A program made the translations under genes and the position numbers. A stretch of DNA of 33,366 nucleotides from Myxococcota bacterium (GTDB taxonomy: Bacteria > Myxococcota_A > UBA9160 > UBA4427), in NCBI GenBank assembly GCA_029941885.1, contig JAPYTP010000033.1, positions 1 through 33,366 of the forward strand. The letters run 5' to 3'. Under the pieces are notes generated by a model. That model saw only the letters and a list, made by a program, of their open reading frames with translations, was not told the origin of the DNA and made no database searches. Position 1 is the stretch's first letter, and each line of letters starts with the position of its first letter. Shown piece by piece: positions 32,285 through 33,366 of this stretch.

Positions 32285-33366
32285 ATGACAGAAGGGGTCA
32301 TCGACCGAGATTGCGGGCCGGAGGGCTGTGAGATCGACTGGCTCGCGAGTCCGCGCGTCGAGGTCTCCGCCGACGTGACGGCCTTCACTCAATTTGCGAC
32401 GGATGCGGGCTGGGGCGACGGCTTGCCTCTCGTGCCCCCGACCGAGGCGCTCGTGCGCGAGTATGTGAGCGCTTCCGGGCGATTTCCGGATGAGCACCTG
32501 GGCGATCTGCCTCCGCGCAACGGGCGTTGCACGGTCGAAAAGGTCGCCGTCAACGCCGTGATGGCGGGGGCCCCCGCGAATTCCATGGCGCTGTTATGTG
32601 CATCCATCGAGGCGATGATCGAGGCGCCGCTCAATCTCTTTGCCCTCAATACGACGACCTGCTGCGTGGTTCCGGGTGTTTTCGTCAACGGCCCGGCTCG
32701 CCACGAAATCGGGTTGCCCTATTCGGCGGGCTGCTTCGGCGGCGAGGCTGGACCTGCCCCACCGATCGGCCGGGCACTGCGTCTGCTCATGAGGAATGTC
32801 GGGGGGCAGGTCGTCGGCGTTTCTTCGAAGAGCGTCTTCGGACAACCCGGCCGGGTGACCGGCATCATGGTTGCGGAGTGGGAGGAACGATCGCCCTGGG
32901 CTCCTCTTGGCGAGCGCCGCGGTGTTCCCGGAAACGCCCTGACGGTTCACGGGGTGACGGGCACGATCGACGTTGCCGACACCGTGGCGCAGAACGGCGT
33001 CGACCTGCTCGAGATCATCGGCAAGTCCCTGGCCTTTCCCGGGACGAACGCCTTCATCGGAGGCGATCACGGCGCCGAGGTCTTCGTCGCCATCGCACCG
33101 CCCTGGGCGTCGCTGATCGCGAAGTCCTATCCCGATATCGAGACGGTGCAAGAGAGGCTCTGGGAGCATGCGGCGCTTCCTGCCGACTGGTGGCCCAAGG
33201 CCCATCAGCGCGAACACGAGGCACTCGGTCGAATCGATGAACACGGTCGCGTGCCGCTCGTCAAGTCGCCCGAACGCATCGTCGTGTTGGTCTGCGGTGG
33301 ACTCGGAAACCTGCACGCGCTCGCGATGCACAGCTTCGGGCCCACCCAGGCGGTGACCCGTCCCTT
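32285..33366 (+). CDS. Conserved protein of unknown function downstream of the UGSC selenoprotein (partial, 3' end beyond window)
   Basis: ATG 32285, with GAGGGG six bases upstream, opens a frame that stays open for 360 codons to the window end. It starts 21 bases after the selenoprotein stop, so the two are co-transcribed. No known domain is recognised. Visible features are an N-terminal Cys pair (CGPEGC), GDGLPLVPPTEALVREYV, a central Asn/Thr-rich core with Cys-Cys (NTTTCCVVPGVFVNGPA), Gly-rich GGEAGPAPPIGRALRLLMRNVGG, and VVLVCGGLGNLHALAMHSFG near the end. There is no signal peptide or membrane segment. Its tight linkage suggests it is the functional partner of the selenoprotein. Confidence 0.8.
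   Translation, partial: MTEGVIDRDCGPEGCEIDWLASPRVEVSADVTAFTQFATDAGWGDGLPLVPPTEALVREYVSASGRFPDEHLGDLPPRNGRCTVEKVAVNAVMAGAPANSMALLCASIEAMIEAPLNLFALNTTTCCVVPGVFVNGPARHEIGLPYSAGCFGGEAGPAPPIGRALRLLMRNVGGQVVGVSSKSVFGQPGRVTGIMVAEWEERSPWAPLGERRGVPGNALTVHGVTGTIDVADTVAQNGVDLLEIIGKSLAFPGTNAFIGGDHGAEVFVAIAPPWASLIAKSYPDIETVQERLWEHAALPADWWPKAHQREHEALGRIDEHGRVPLVKSPERIVVLVCGGLGNLHALAMHSFGPTQAVTRP

Noticed and set aside
1..33366. CRISPR arrays, tRNA and rRNA genes
   Set aside because: No regularly spaced repeats were seen, and no tRNA- or rRNA-like sequence was recognised on either strand.

Overview
The window is high-GC, densely packed chromosomal DNA from a bacterium. Its gene content is two family III CoA-transferases, a spinster-type MFS carrier, an amidohydrolase, a P450, a lipase-maturation-factor-like protein, SelO, a LemA/TPM set and a UGSC selenoprotein. 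That mix suggests an uncultivated, metabolically versatile proteobacterium-like lineage (for example Myxococcota or Binatota-type 'deltaproteobacteria'). This placement is inference from gene content; no rRNA or marker gene is present.

Left part (1-8300). The window opens inside an IS3-family insertion sequence: the orfA start and a putative left terminal inverted repeat. Beside it is a 127-bp decayed copy of the 5' end of a zinc alcohol dehydrogenase whose intact copy lies at 6712. A minus-strand pair follows: a DUF7064/CrtC-like lipocalin-type protein, then a very large PEP-utilising/PPDK-like protein with two phosphohistidine swivel domains and no PEP/pyruvate TIM barrel. Next are a DinB-like protein, the intact dehydrogenase and a VOC protein.

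Middle part (8324-20511). A CaiB/BaiF CoA-transferase diverges from an MFS transporter. An amidohydrolase diverges from a lipase-maturation-factor-like membrane protein. DUF3293, P450 and PPOX genes lie in a minus-strand row. A tight LemA-TPM-TPM operon and SelO follow.

Polysaccharide locus (20557-26210). This block carries GDP-D-glycero-D-manno-heptose genes (gmhA, gmhB, hddA, hddC) plus methyltransferase, epimerase and glycosyltransferase genes. It is visibly broken. An O-methyltransferase N-terminus runs into a GDP-fucose-synthase C-terminus. hddC is cut and abuts a 5'-truncated epimerase on the other strand. hddA and the glycosyltransferase each carry a one-base frameshift. A second methyltransferase seems to have lost its SAM-binding core in frame. 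Genes on both sides are intact, so this is either local decay of a variable LPS/O-antigen locus or an assembly problem confined to it.

Right part (26250-33366). A serine beta-lactamase-fold hydrolase diverges from an overlapping operon: a signal-less periplasmic-binding-like protein, a Gfo/Idh/MocA oxidoreductase and a second CoA-transferase. A sugar-phosphate isomerase-like gene, with what looks like a leaderless promoter, diverges from the most interesting gene. That gene is a UGSC-family selenoprotein whose UGA at 32015-32017 should encode selenocysteine, with a hairpin just downstream. It is followed 21 bp later by a conserved protein of unknown function that runs off the window and probably forms a functional pair with it.
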